Below are positions 54,291 to 64,000 of a DNA stretch of 64,000 nucleotides, piece by piece. Source of the DNA: Furcasterigmium furcatum (taxonomy: Eukaryota; Ascomycota; Sordariomycetes; Glomerellales; Plectosphaerellaceae). Under the pieces are notes generated by a model. It ran no database searches and was not told the DNA's origin. It worked only from the letters and a program-made list of their open reading frames with translations. The translations under genes were made by a program, and so were the position numbers. Where the stretch lies: positions 1,095,088 through 1,159,087 of the forward strand of contig BCIA01000005.1 in assembly GCA_001599815.1 (NCBI GenBank). Direction: 5' to 3'. Position 1 is the stretch's first letter, and every line of letters begins with the position of its first letter.

Positions 54291-55654
54291 ATGTTCCGAG
54301 ACAAGCTCGCCCTTCTCACTGGCCTCGTCAGCTTCATGGCACCGGTCGCCGCCGTGACTCTTTTCGCGGCCGACTCTGGCGGCAATGTGACGACCCTATC
54401 GTTCAAAGAGGGCTGTGGCAGCGGCAGTCTTACGGTCACGTCGAGAACATCGGACTGCGAAGCCAACCCATCGTGGCTCACCCTTGATCGCGAAGGTCGG
54501 ATTCTGTACTGCTACGACCGCGGCACCGCCAGCGGCAACTCCGCCACCACTTCTGGCTCCCTCAACTCTTTCTCGATTGGCGAAGACGGGCAACTTACCC
54601 GCATCAGTCGCGTCAGGGGCCCCTTCAGCGGTGTAGCAGGCGAGCTGATCGAGAGCCCGACCGGTGCGAGGGGATACGTGAGCGCATCGTAGTAAGTATG
54701 GTGTTTTTCGAGCGGCTCGTGTGCGGTGTGCAGCGGTGCCGCGGAAAAGCCACGGAAAAGGACGAGGTGACTGACACGAACCCCAGCAACAGGAGCGCCA
54801 TCGGTGTATTCGCGGTGGGCGACGGGGGTGTTCTCCCGGGCACCGGACCGCTTCAGGAAATCTTCCCGACCATCGAGGAGACGGGACCTGTCCCGTCCCG
54901 TCAGGACAGAAGCTTCTCCCATCACGTCATCATTGATCCCACGGGCCAGTACGTGCTGGTCCCCGACCTGGGCGGCGACAGGATCCGCGTCTTCACCTAC
55001 GACGACGAGACAATTGCGCCCCTCCAAGAGGTGGGCGCGCTCGTCGCCGAGCCTGGCAGCGGTCCTCGCCATGGTTTCTTCCGCACCGCGGCCAATGGCG
55101 ACCTGTTCTTCTTCTTCAACGGCGAGCTGGACCAGACGGTCTACTCCTACCGCGTCGAGTACCAGACCAGCGGCCTGACCTTTACCAAGGTCTTCGAGAT
55201 TCCAGCTCTCAATGCCGACCTGCCGGCCACAACAGCCCCGGCTAGTGAAATCGCCATGAGTGTAAGTCGCATTTCCAACAGTTGGATAATAGTTGGCTGA
55301 CAAGTTGCACAGCCCGATGGCAGGTTCCTTGTCGTGTCCAACCGTGAGAAGTCGTTCCCGACCTCTCCCGAATTCGGCAGCGGACCTTCGGATACTCTGT
55401 CGACGTTTTCCATCAACGAGGATGGTACCCTTGATCTTGTTCAGCTTGCTCCGTCGGGAGGTTGGCTGCCTCGTCAGTTCTCGTTCAACAAGAAGGGCGA
55501 CATGATTGCCGTTGGCCACCAGCCAAACCAGACCGTTGTGATCTGGAAGAGGGACTTAGAAACAGGCAAGATCATCACGGAGGAGGAAGGTGGAAAGCTA
55601 GGCCAGGTCAGGCTCTCCGGCCCTGTTGTGTTCTCCTTGTGGTATGAGGACTGA
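54291..55654 (+). CDS. Secreted seven-bladed beta-propeller lactonase family protein
   Basis: Exons 54291-54691, 54787-55261 and 55313-55654 give 405 residues; introns are 95 and 51 bp. A likely signal peptide (MFRDKLALLTGLVSFMAPVAAV) precedes repeated propeller blades: NPSWLTLDREGRILYCYDRG, SHHVIIDPTGQYVLVPDLGGDRIRVF, GPRHGFFRTAANGDLFFFFNGELDQTVYSY, PDGRFLVVSNR and LPRQFSFNKKGDMIAVGHQPNQTVVIW. These phrases are the hallmark of the 6-phosphogluconolactonase / 3-carboxymuconate lactonising family (COG2706 type). Location outside the cytosol argues against a sugar-phosphate role; hydrolysis of a lactone from the pathway or environment is possible. Confidence 0.84.
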
Positions 55655-56104
55655 ATGCTTGGGGGCAAAGCTGCCCCCCGAGTACCAAGTAATCAGTAAG
55701 TATTTTGTCAAGAGCTCTGCCTTTCACAGCGAGCCAGCGTGTTCTAAAACACAACCGTCGGGACGTCGGGGTCTTTCCTTCTCACCTCATGTCCGGCTTA
55801 GTGATGGCCCTCCCCCATAGAAACAAGACTTCAAGATCGTACCAAAGTCGCGGGGCCTGTATTTGGACCGAGATTAGGGGCCCAATCTCGGCCTTCAAGG
55901 ATGTACCCCACACTTTAGCGGCTCGTCTTATCTGTGGAGGCTCCGAGTTAGGAGAGTGGAGGAAGGAAATAGTACGGGCACTACTGCTGATTCGTGCTTT
56001 TCTTCCTCTCTCGAACTCTCGCGCCCTTCCTGAACACCATCTTCTTCCCGAACGGGCACGCGACCACATATTCTTCCCTTCAGTATCAAATCAAGCGCCA
56101 TCTC
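55655..56104. other. Intergenic between lactonase and second Zn2Cys6 gene
   Basis: 450 bp, no gene recognised; includes the leader of the regulator gene. Confidence 0.45.
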
Positions 56105-58376
56105 ATGAATACACCAACGTCGAATCATAGAGTCCGACGCCGGAGAGTGGCCGAGCAAGACCGCAAAAGAGCCCCCCGCGCCTGCGATCGGTGCAAGGCC
56201 AGGAAGCAATCCTGTGTTGAGACAACATCAGGTGTCTGTCAACGATGTGTTCGAGGCTCTCATCCGTGCCGATTTGAGCGTGAAAGGACACCCCCCAGCC
56301 ATGGCCTCCCTCACGGCGACGAAGGGGCAGCTTCGCAGTCTCGGCGACATCAAACACCACGGCAAGACGAAAGTCAATTAGGTTTGGGTGTGCCCTCCGA
56401 CAGTAATACCTCCGAACTTTTCATGTGGCCGCGCTTTCTCTCAAAACTGCGGGATGCTTTCTGCCTCGACCCGCAGCCCGCAGGAGAAGAGAGGGATATG
56501 ACACGCCTCCGAGTCTCCCAGACACCATCAGCTCAGTCTGAAGAGGAAGCCCGCCGGCTGAAGAAAGTGGTTGACAAGTTTCCGCCCAAGTCAATCGCCG
56601 ACTTCCTGCTGTCAGTCTGCATCTACCACGGCACAGACAGCCTCCACTACTTCGACCAGACACGCTTCGTGTCCGAGCTCGACCGCTTCTACGCCGATCC
56701 CGAGTCCCCTTTGCGCCGCGATCCAGGCTTTGTCTGTCTTGCCCTGGCAACCTTCGCACTTGGGAGTCAGTGGACGACCCTGGCAAAGCCTCAAGACGTC
56801 GACGAGGCCGCTTGCCCATCTGAAGGTTCTGATCCCGGCCGTATGTTCTACCAGCTGGCCCGCGTTCTTATGGGCGACATCGTCGACCGCGCCTGCGTCA
56901 GGTCCGTTCAGGCAGTCTTTGTGCTGGGAGTCTACCTCATGCCCGCCAGCGCCATCGGCGCGTCCTACGTGTATATGGGACTGGCTCTACGAAAGGCCCT
57001 TGCTCTCGGTCTGCATCAAGAAACAGACGATTCAGCCTTGGGCGACGAGGAGAGGGAGGCCCGGCGACGACTGTTCTGGTCAGTCTGGTGTGTGGAAAGG
57101 TTTGTTAAAATAGTCCGTATGTCCGGACCTAGGCTGATCAAAATACCTAGAAACGTTGCTATCAAACTTCACAGACCTCGGTCCGTCTCACAGGACATTA
57201 TTTCAGTTCGTCTGCCGAGCCCGCTGCCCTCGGACGCTCGCCAGATTTTCAACAACGTCCAGCATCAGATCGCCAACGCCCGCTTCGTGAGGATAATGGA
57301 CACCCTGACTCCCTCTACGTGAGTACATATGGATTGATAACCTCGGAGACATCATACTGACGGAAAGAAGTGCATGGCAGAGTGACACGCAGCCTCTACC
57401 AGAGAACTACGAGGCGCGCCTCAAGTCTTGGAAGAGGGCCTTGCCACCCGAGCTAAATCTCCGACATATCGACCCGAAGTCCTCGGACTACAGGGCGGTA
57501 TTTCACCTCTACCTTAACTACTACTTTGCATGGATCGCGTCGGGGAAAGTCTCCGTCGTGACCATCGTCCGAGCGCGGCTACGATCCGTCCTCTCGACGG
57601 CTTCCCAGGAAACCCTAGTCGACGAGAGCACCGAGAGCCTCTCCAAATCTTGTATCACGGCTGCAAACAAGATCCTTGTTCTTTTTGAGCACGTCGTCAG
57701 CAGCGGGAACCTCACCCGTTTCTCCTTCCCCGACTTTCAGGGCTGCAGCATCGCCACCATCATCGTCCTTCTCTCGGGTATCCTGGAAAGAGACGCTACC
57801 TACCACGGCCGGGTTGAATTTGGCCTAGACTGCCTGCGGAAAATGTCGGGCGGCAACCCGACCGCCCGGACGGGTGTCCTTTTTGTGGAAGCCCTCAAGT
57901 CGATCACGGACGAAGCCCGTGCCAAGTTGGAAGCAAACTCTCCCGGTATCATCGACGAACAACACGATGAAAACATGCATTATCGGCCGTCAGATTACGC
58001 AAACTGGGCTCATTGGCTCTCAAATACGGAGAAACAACAGCCTGGTCCCCATATTGACGACTCGACAGGGCCCACGGCCATGGAAGTTCCTGGCATATCC
58101 GTGGACGGCGGCATGGCTAACCCAGGCGAGGATGGAGGAGGACGTCTTGATGCCTCGGTAATGGCATCACCTCCCTGGGACGAAGCCGCAGCGTTACAAC
58201 TGCAAGGGCTTTCTGCCTCGGCTTTCGGTATGGCCATCCCCCTGGCCGGGATGGGGGAGCCGTCTGCCAGCCCTATGGACCTTCACTTGCCCTCGGCAGC
58301 GTTCAGCGACGATCAACTTTATCTGATGGGCTTGACTGGCATGGATGTTCTTGACTTCACAGAAGACCTTCCATAG
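56105..58376 (+). CDS. Zn2Cys6 transcription factor with fungal_trans domain
   Basis: Exons 56105-57099, 57151-57318 and 57371-58376 give 722 residues. The zinc cluster is near residues 27-56: CDRCKARKQSC...CQRCVRGSHPC, flanked by basic residues. The fungal_trans domain starts around 155 (FPPKSIADFLLSVCIYH) and includes RRRLFWSVWCVER. The first intron (51 bp, a multiple of three, with no in-frame stop) was removed because the junction CVER/NVAIKLHRPRSV restores the family pattern and because it has a GCTGAT branch site and TAG acceptor. The last intron shows an AAGAAG tandem acceptor. Nuclear regulator, next to the amidohydrolase and lactonase genes. Confidence 0.83.
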
Positions 58377-58435
58377 AACTTGCCATCAATTCGGAGACTC
58401 TTTCATTGGGGCAATCCATACTATTTTGACAGCTA

Positions 58436-59806
58436 TCACGCAGACGCGGTGCGTACAGGAGGAACACCATCCTCTCTCAGACCCTCCCACCTGCTCTTAT
58501 ATATCCGTCCCTCCTTGAAGACGCCCAAAACATTGTCCGGATTGTCAAAGATGCTCACGTCTTCCAGCGGGTCCTTCTCAGTAATGAGAATGTCAGCCTC
58601 GAAGCCAGCCTTGATCTGACCCAGGGATTCCTCCTGGCCCATCATCCGCGCCGGGGTGATGGTCGCGCTTTGCAAGACGGCCAGGGACGACAGCACCCTC
58701 GCCCGCAAGCAAAATTCATGCGTCTGCGCGTTGCCCATGGGGCCAAGAAGATCCGTGCCGAAGCAGATGGACACCCCGGCATCCTGGGCCGTCTTGAGCG
58801 CGGCCAGGCCGGCAGACAGCACCGCCTTGTTCTTGATCATGGACTCGGGCGGCAAATAGCCCTCCCACTTTTCCGACGCCATCTCGGAATACGTGACGAG
58901 CGTCGGCGTCAGGAACACACCCTTCTCAGCGCACAACTTAGCCGTCGGTGCATCGATGAAGTTGCCGTGCTCGATGCCCATGACGCCGTTCTCGACGCAG
59001 TGCCTGATCGCCTTGGGCGTGTACGCGTGCGCGGTAACGTACGTACACGCGTTCTCGGCGCACTCGACCATGGCCTGGATCTCGGCCTTCGAGAACTGCA
59101 GCTGCTCGAGCCTGTCGGTCGGGGAGCACACGCCGCCGGACCCCATGATCTTGATAAAGTCCGCGCCCGTCCGCATCTCCTCCCGCACGCCCTGCATGCA
59201 CTCGGCTATGCCGTTGACGACGCGGCCGGGCCCCGTAGTGTCCCCGCCGCAGCAGACGTGCTTGTCGTGCGGGCCACGGAAGTCGGCGTGTCCTCCCGTC
59301 TGGCTGAGCGGGCGGCCGGCCAGGAACAGGCGCGGGCCGGGGAAGACGCCATCGTTGATGGCTTCCTTGAGGGGCAGAAGGGCGCCGCCGCAGTCGCGGA
59401 CGGTCGTGAAGCCGCGGTGGAGCATCTGGGCGCAGACGTAGGGCTGGCGGAGGATGGAGACGTCGTGGGGGTTGCCGAATGCCTTCGAGAGGTCGCTGAA
59501 GCCGGGGACGGCCATGAGGTGGACGTGTGCGTCGATCAGGCCGGGGGTGAGGAATTTGCCCGTGCAGTCGATCGCTTGAAAACCCTCTTGGGCCGCAGAG
59601 GTGATGCTGGCATCGGTTGAGTCGAAGATCGAGTCGATGCGGCCATCTTGAAGCTTCACCGCGGCGTTCTTGCGGAGGGACCCGGAGGCAACGTCGACGA
59701 CTGTGGCGTTGGTGAGGATGTACCGGCGAGGCGGCGCCCTCAGCCAGGGCTTGAGATCTGCTTCCGTAACCATTGGAGTATCCTTGATATATCTTCTTAG
59801 TACCAT
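58436..59806 (-). CDS. Amidohydrolase family protein (imidazolonepropionase-like)
   Basis: Intronless, 456 residues. Metal ligands of the TIM-barrel superfamily: AHVHL (His ~94 and ~96), the Lys in DFIKIMGSGG (likely carbamylated), His in YVTAHAYTP, His in GIEHGNF and Asp in CFGTDLLG. These belong to the imidazolonepropionase/organophosphate-hydrolase-like subgroup that acts on cyclic amides, lactams or similar bonds. There is no signal peptide. The start is at ATG 59806; a second ATG at 59773 (MVTEADLKPW) is equally credible, as both contexts are weak. It is divergent from the DAL5-like permease gene and shares its 606 bp promoter, suggesting that permease and hydrolase handle the same compound. 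Confidence 0.84.
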   Translation of the reverse strand: MVLRRYIKDTPMVTEADLKPWLRAPPRRYILTNATVVDVASGSLRKNAAVKLQDGRIDSIFDSTDASITSAAQEGFQAIDCTGKFLTPGLIDAHVHLMAVPGFSDLSKAFGNPHDVSILRQPYVCAQMLHRGFTTVRDCGGALLPLKEAINDGVFPGPRLFLAGRPLSQTGGHADFRGPHDKHVCCGGDTTGPGRVVNGIAECMQGVREEMRTGADFIKIMGSGGVCSPTDRLEQLQFSKAEIQAMVECAENACTYVTAHAYTPKAIRHCVENGVMGIEHGNFIDAPTAKLCAEKGVFLTPTLVTYSEMASEKWEGYLPPESMIKNKAVLSAGLAALKTAQDAGVSICFGTDLLGPMGNAQTHEFCLRARVLSSLAVLQSATITPARMMGQEESLGQIKAGFEADILITEKDPLEDVSIFDNPDNVLGVFKEGRIYKSRWEGLREDGVPPVRTASA

Positions 59807-60412
59807 TGAGTAGTATCCTCGAAGCGTCAAATTTCAAGTGAAGGGAGGAGTTGGGAATAGCTTGTATCACCGCATGCCGGGGTCTTGAAATAGCTGACCT
59901 GTGTTACTCGACATGGCGACTGCCCCTTCGGTAGTCTGGCCTCCTTGATCAACAAGGTTCCGAACACAGGGGTGACCGATGACTATCGGCAACCTGCCAT
60001 CTGGTGTCGGCAACATGTCTCGGCAGCCTGTGGCAGATTGCCGACGCCCAAGCGTCGGCTAGCTGCCCATATCAGTCCATTATCATGACTCGACCCATGA
60101 CTCGAGCTATCGGAACGACGGCAGCTCCACTGATACCACGCCTATCTCGTGCCTGCGTCCGAATTTCCCCATACTCCCCGCGCATCAGCATGCAGGTCGG
60201 TACGTTACCGTGCTGCCATGACATCTGGCCCAAGCTTCGATGAGAAGGCGACAAGGAGACGGGAACAGGATATATGATCTGCTGCCCTCCTTGCCGATCT
60301 ATCATCGTTTTCGTTCCAGACTCAATCAAGGGCTCAAGTCTTCACTCAGCACCATCTCTTGCCACAAAAAATTCTGAACACCGACCTTTTCTCTACCTTA
60401 TCAGTCAACGCC
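59807..60412. other. Shared divergent promoter of amidohydrolase and permease genes
   Basis: 606 bp without coding features. A tight group of TCGGCA(A/G)C words lies at 59986-60044 (separate entry). Confidence 0.55.
59986..60044. promoter_or_regulatory. TCGGCAAC element group (three direct, one inverted)
   Basis: TCGGCAAC at 59986-59993 and 60007-60014, TCGGCAGC at 60020-60027, and the inverse TTGCCGA at 60038-60044. CGG-containing words in close array are typical sites of Zn2Cys6 regulators; two such genes lie in this cluster. Centred in a divergent promoter. Confidence 0.5.
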
Positions 60413-62296
60413 ATGTCGGCAGCGGACCAAAAGACAGACGGGCAGAGCATCCAGCTCGGCACCGGCATGGAGCAACATGATCATAACGGGTCAGACGAGA
60501 AGGAGGGCCCGATCGACAACTCCTACCCTCAGCCCACGCTCGAGGAGGAGCGACAGGTGCTGAGGAAGATCGACTTGACCATCCTTCCTATGGTAGGCAG
60601 ATCCCAATCATTGACCTACGCGAGACATTGAGACTTACAATTATACGTGACAGATGTGCTTCGTCTTCTTCCTCCAGTATATGGACAAGCAGAGCTTGAG
60701 CTATGCGAGTGTAAGTCACCGTCATCGTTGCAAACATCGCCGGCGCCCTGCTCATCATACCGGAACAGGTGTTTGGTCTTATTCCCGACCTGAAATTGAC
60801 CAGCGTCCAATATTCCTGGACATCGTCCATTTTCTTTATCGGTCAGCTCGTTGCTGAGTACCCCTTCATCTATCTGATGAGCCGCCTCAACCTTACCAAG
60901 TTTGTCGGCGGGACTGTGTAAGTGTGCCCTCTAAACACGCTGCCAGGAACATAGCTAATAAAGGGGGGAATATTCAGCATCATCTGGGGCGGTGTCTGTC
61001 TCTGCCTCGCCGCTCCGAACAACTTCGCCGGCTTCGCCACCGTCCGCTTCCTCCTCGGCTTCTGGGAGGGCGCCGTGTCCCCGGCCTTCGTGACGCTGAC
61101 GGCCATCTGGTACCGTAAGGAGGAACACGCAACTCGCACAGCGTGAGTCTCCTGTCTATTTACCAAATCTTCTCGCCCCAGGTTCACTGACGCCCGTACC
61201 CCAGGCTCTGGATCACCATGAACGGCCTCGCCCAGGTCTTCGGCAGCCTGCTCATGTACGGCATCGGGTCCAATAAAGCCCTCACTCTCGCCCCCTGGCG
61301 CACCCTCTTCCTCGTTGCCGGCTCCATAACCGTCTTCGCCGGCGTCCTCTTCTTCTTCCTCATGCCCAACGGGCCCAAGGAAGCCTGGTTCCTAAACGAG
61401 CGCCAGAAGCAGGTGCTCTCGATGCGCATGGCCAAGGACCGCGAGGGCGGCGACAAGAAGTCCTTCTCGACGGCCCAGCTCAAGGAGGCACTCCTGGACG
61501 TGAAGACTTGGTTTGCCTTCTGGTTCGGTATCCTGGTGACCATGCAGTCGCCCGTTTTGACGGTAAGCGGATGCCCCATCACCCGCGGTGGGATTTTGCC
61601 CCTCTGACCACTTGAATATCACAGTTTGCATCACTCGTTATCAACAACATCGGGTATGATCGCTACCAGACAATGCTTCACACGGCCCCGTCCGGAGCCG
61701 TCCAGATCACTCTCCTCTGGATCGGTGTCCTCGGCTGCATGCTGTTTCCCAACAACCGCACATACGTCGCTCTGGCACTTTGCATCCCGCCTCTGATCGG
61801 CTGTGTTCTGCTGCTCAATCTGCCCCTCGATGCCGGATGGGGTATGATCGCTGCCTCCTGGCTGGTAAGTCCTCTTCTCAAGTCCGATTGTCCAGCTTTA
61901 GACTTACCAGTCCTCCGCCAGTCATCCTGCATCACCGCTCCCTGGTCCATCCTCCTCTCCCTGACGGCCTCCAACGTCAAGGGCAACACCAAGCGCGCCA
62001 TCGTCAACGCCATGTTCTTCATCGGCTACTGCGCCGGCTGCATCGCGGCCCCCCAGCTTTGGACACAGGCCCCGCGCTATTTCAACGGCGTGGTGACGGG
62101 CATCGCGACGTGGTGCACTCTCTTCACCGTCATTCTTGCGTATCGTTTCGTCTTACTCAAGGATAACAGGGAGCGCGATGCCCGCGATGCCGAGGCGTCT
62201 GATGAGGGTCGGACGCCCGTCGTCTTTGATGAGCACGGCAGGCCGGAAACGGATTTGACGGACAAGCAGGACAGGGAGTTCAGGTACTCTGTGTGA
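60413..62296 (+). CDS. MFS anion:cation symporter, DAL5 (allantoate permease)-like
   Basis: Seven exons, 60413-60592, 60654-60710, 60769-60917, 60978-61142, 61205-61562, 61625-61864 and 61922-62296, give 507 residues. It starts with a polar tail and then LRKIDLTILPMMCFVFFLQYMDKQSLSYAS, the usual TM1 region of the ACS family. TM4-5 carry RFLLGFWEGAVSPAFVTLTAIWYRKEEHATRTALW, and late segments SNVKGNTKRAIVNAMFFIGYCAGCIAAPQLW. The last intron (57 bp, no stop, multiple of three) was removed because it yields the family motif SWLSSCITAPWSI. Members import carboxylates, allantoate or related organic anions across the plasma membrane; here possibly an aromatic acid or an amide substrate of the amidohydrolase. 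Confidence 0.87.
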
Positions 62297-62449
62297 GCAG
62301 GCTGCTATAAAGAGGCACTTCGAGCTGGATCTGTACCGCACTGGGAGTAGATGGTGATGGGACTTTACAGATGCTTGTCTCGCCGTATTCTCTGGCTGCG
62401 CTACTAGTTTCACAAGACTTCATTGATATTTTACATATCCGCAGTGGCG

Positions 62450-64000
62450 TCAGACATATGTCCTGCCCTTGACTGGAGCCGAGATCCGTTCAGACAGGTC
62501 CACGGTCAGTCTCGTCCAGTAAGACCCAGGGCCCTCGGCTCTCGTTTCGTCATCAACATGCAGAACCGAAGATTGCGCTGATCTCTTCCCGATGGCGCCG
62601 CCCGGTATACTGAAGGAGGGTCGCTTCTCCTCAGTCTCCCCGTACCGTAGCTTCAACTCGCCGTGACTCTTTGCGATCTGATTACCTGGCGTGTTGCTTC
62701 CAACGCCATAGAGCAGGGGTGCATCAAACGCCTTTGCGATCTCGACCGGCGACATTGAGAATCGACGGCCGAGGCGTCTCCAGCCGGTGAAGAGGAGGCC
62801 CACGAGAATGGTCGCGCAGCTGGTGATGCTGACGGCGATGACGGCGAACAACAAATCCACCCGATAAACTGTGACCAGCTTCGTCTCCTGCCCGGCGACT
62901 CTTTGCCGTGGGCTTGATTCCGTTTCCATCAGGCGGAGAGCCTCTTCCATTCGGGGACGCGCCCCTTTTCCATTGCTGTTGATAAAGACGTTCCAGTAGG
63001 CGTCCATCTCCTCCAACCTCTGCGGCGTCGACGGGATGGTTCTCAGCGCATACCGTAGGGAGAGTTCGTGGAGAGTGTCGGTAAAGTTGGCGAGAGGATC
63101 CAGGAAAGAAGCAGAATAGCCGGGGTTTCCGGACCCCTCGGGCCCTTTCGGTCGAGTAGTGACGCTTGTCTGGTTGAGAGACTGACGTGGTCCGATCCCG
63201 GATATGGTGTGCGACCCCTCCGAGCTGTCGAAAAAGACGTATCCGCCGTACAGATCCGACATTATCTGCCTGATCCCGATATGTGTGAACTGGGCTTCGC
63301 CAACGATGGGGGCCGGGATGGACTCGGTCCCCCTGTTGCGACGCGACAGTTCGGGGCCTTTGAGCGGCTGGATCTTGACGATACTTCCCTCGGTGATCTC
63401 GATTGGGATATCCACAAACGCCGAGGTAAAATTGCACCTCTGCACTGTCAACATGTCGCTGTCGGCGTCTTCTCTGAAGTAGCTTGTGTAGTTCATCCCA
63501 TTGGGTGGCATTGTTGAGTTGAGCCAAGGTAGGCCCTCGAGTTCTAGTTCCGTAGCCGAGTCTGGATTGAGGCTGGACACTGCCAACTGATAGTCCAAAT
63601 TTAACCACCTGCAGAAGCTCAGTTTTTCGGAGTCTCCGGAGCTGTGGTCGATCCCGGTTGTAGTGCAACGGTGAATGTTGTGTCCAAGGACAATGGTCTC
63701 GAAATCCGGCAGCGTGGGCGCTCCTACGGCCGGGACATACTCTTTGCTGCAAGTCCTGCTGAAGCTCGCAACGGTGACAGTTGTCGTGCAGGTCGAGGTG
63801 AGCGGACAGCTCGTAGACCGCAGCTCAATAGGGCGTCTCTGATTCAGCTCGCTGACGATCTCGCCGAACTCGTCCTGGTACGGCGGCGAAGACCAGACGT
63901 GTCCGGACGTGTGATCGATGAACTTTGTGGTCAAGTTCCACATGGGCTCTCGTCTGACAGGGAGATCCATCTCAAAAGGGGTCCTTGTCTGCACGAGATC
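62450..64000 (-). CDS. DUF3176 family protein, N-terminus cut by window edge
   Basis: A reading frame of at least 514 residues runs from the right edge to its stop at 62450; the true start lies beyond 64000. The visible part is extracellular-like, with many N-glycosylation sites and Cys (NLTTKF, STSCPLTSTCTT, HRCTTTG), then one membrane segment (LLFAVIAVSITSCATILVGLLFTGW) and a cytosolic tail beginning RRFSMSPVEIAKAFDAPLL. This end is typical of the fungal DUF3176 family, whose function is unknown. The missing N-terminal part should carry further membrane segments. Confidence 0.75.
   Translation of the reverse strand, partial: DLVQTRTPFEMDLPVRREPMWNLTTKFIDHTSGHVWSSPPYQDEFGEIVSELNQRRPIELRSTSCPLTSTCTTTVTVASFSRTCSKEYVPAVGAPTLPDFETIVLGHNIHRCTTTGIDHSSGDSEKLSFCRWLNLDYQLAVSSLNPDSATELELEGLPWLNSTMPPNGMNYTSYFREDADSDMLTVQRCNFTSAFVDIPIEITEGSIVKIQPLKGPELSRRNRGTESIPAPIVGEAQFTHIGIRQIMSDLYGGYVFFDSSEGSHTISGIGPRQSLNQTSVTTRPKGPEGSGNPGYSASFLDPLANFTDTLHELSLRYALRTIPSTPQRLEEMDAYWNVFINSNGKGARPRMEEALRLMETESSPRQRVAGQETKLVTVYRVDLLFAVIAVSITSCATILVGLLFTGWRRLGRRFSMSPVEIAKAFDAPLLYGVGSNTPGNQIAKSHGELKLRYGETEEKRPSFSIPGGAIGKRSAQSSVLHVDDETRAEGPGSYWTRLTVDLSERISAPVKGRTYV

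Noticed and set aside
31443..62296. Secondary-metabolite biosynthesis cluster
   Set aside because: No PKS, NRPS, terpene synthase, DMATS or RiPP-type core gene; the enzyme set fits degradation better.

Overview
The window is nuclear DNA of a filamentous ascomycete (Pezizomycotina, most likely Sordariomycetes; the class is inference). Evidence: protein genes broken by 49-158 bp introns with GT-AG ends and CTGAC/CTAAC-like branch sites, two Zn2Cys6 regulators, one C2H2 plus fungal_trans regulator, DUF3176 and DUF4246 proteins, a DAL5-type permease and a pisatin-demethylase-like P450. There are no bacterial-style operons or Shine-Dalgarno sites. I see no complete transposon, rRNA, tRNA or CRISPR.

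Left part (1-30.8 kb), mixed genes: arrestin-like protein (+); a 2.8 kb intergenic array of 17 diverged copies of a ~60 bp element; a protein with two SH3-like folds (-); erythromycin-esterase family protein (-); secreted metallophosphoesterase (-); a trypsin-like protease domain joined to a multipass membrane region (-); C2H2 zinc-finger protein (-); sugar transporter (+); small hydrophilic protein (+); DUF4246 protein (+); small secreted protein (-); secreted B3-like metallo-beta-lactamase-fold hydrolase (-); a second secreted protein (+).

Right part (31.4-62.3 kb) looks like a catabolic gene cluster: C2H2/fungal_trans regulator, MFS exporter-like transporter, fumarylacetoacetate-hydrolase family protein, MhpA-type FAD phenol hydroxylase, extradiol ring-cleavage dioxygenase, pisatin-demethylase-like P450, Zn2Cys6 regulator, small membrane protein, NAD(P)-dependent ketone/aldehyde reductase, quinone oxidoreductase, beta-propeller lactonase, second Zn2Cys6 regulator, amidohydrolase and a DAL5-like anion permease. 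There is no PKS, NRPS or terpene synthase, so breakdown of an aromatic compound fits better than synthesis. The proposed logic is uptake or export by the two MFS proteins, demethylation or hydroxylation (P450, FAD hydroxylase), meta ring cleavage (extradiol dioxygenase), C-C hydrolysis or isomerisation (FAH), and clean-up by reductases, lactonase and amidohydrolase. Several promoters in this stretch share a CCCCGC(A/G)AAAC-like element, also found before the metallo-beta-lactamase-fold gene at 28.4 kb. The last gene, a DUF3176 protein (-), runs off the right edge.

Exon borders were read by hand from splice signals, frame and family similarity. Each multi-exon model sums to a whole number of codons. 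No transcript or database evidence was available.
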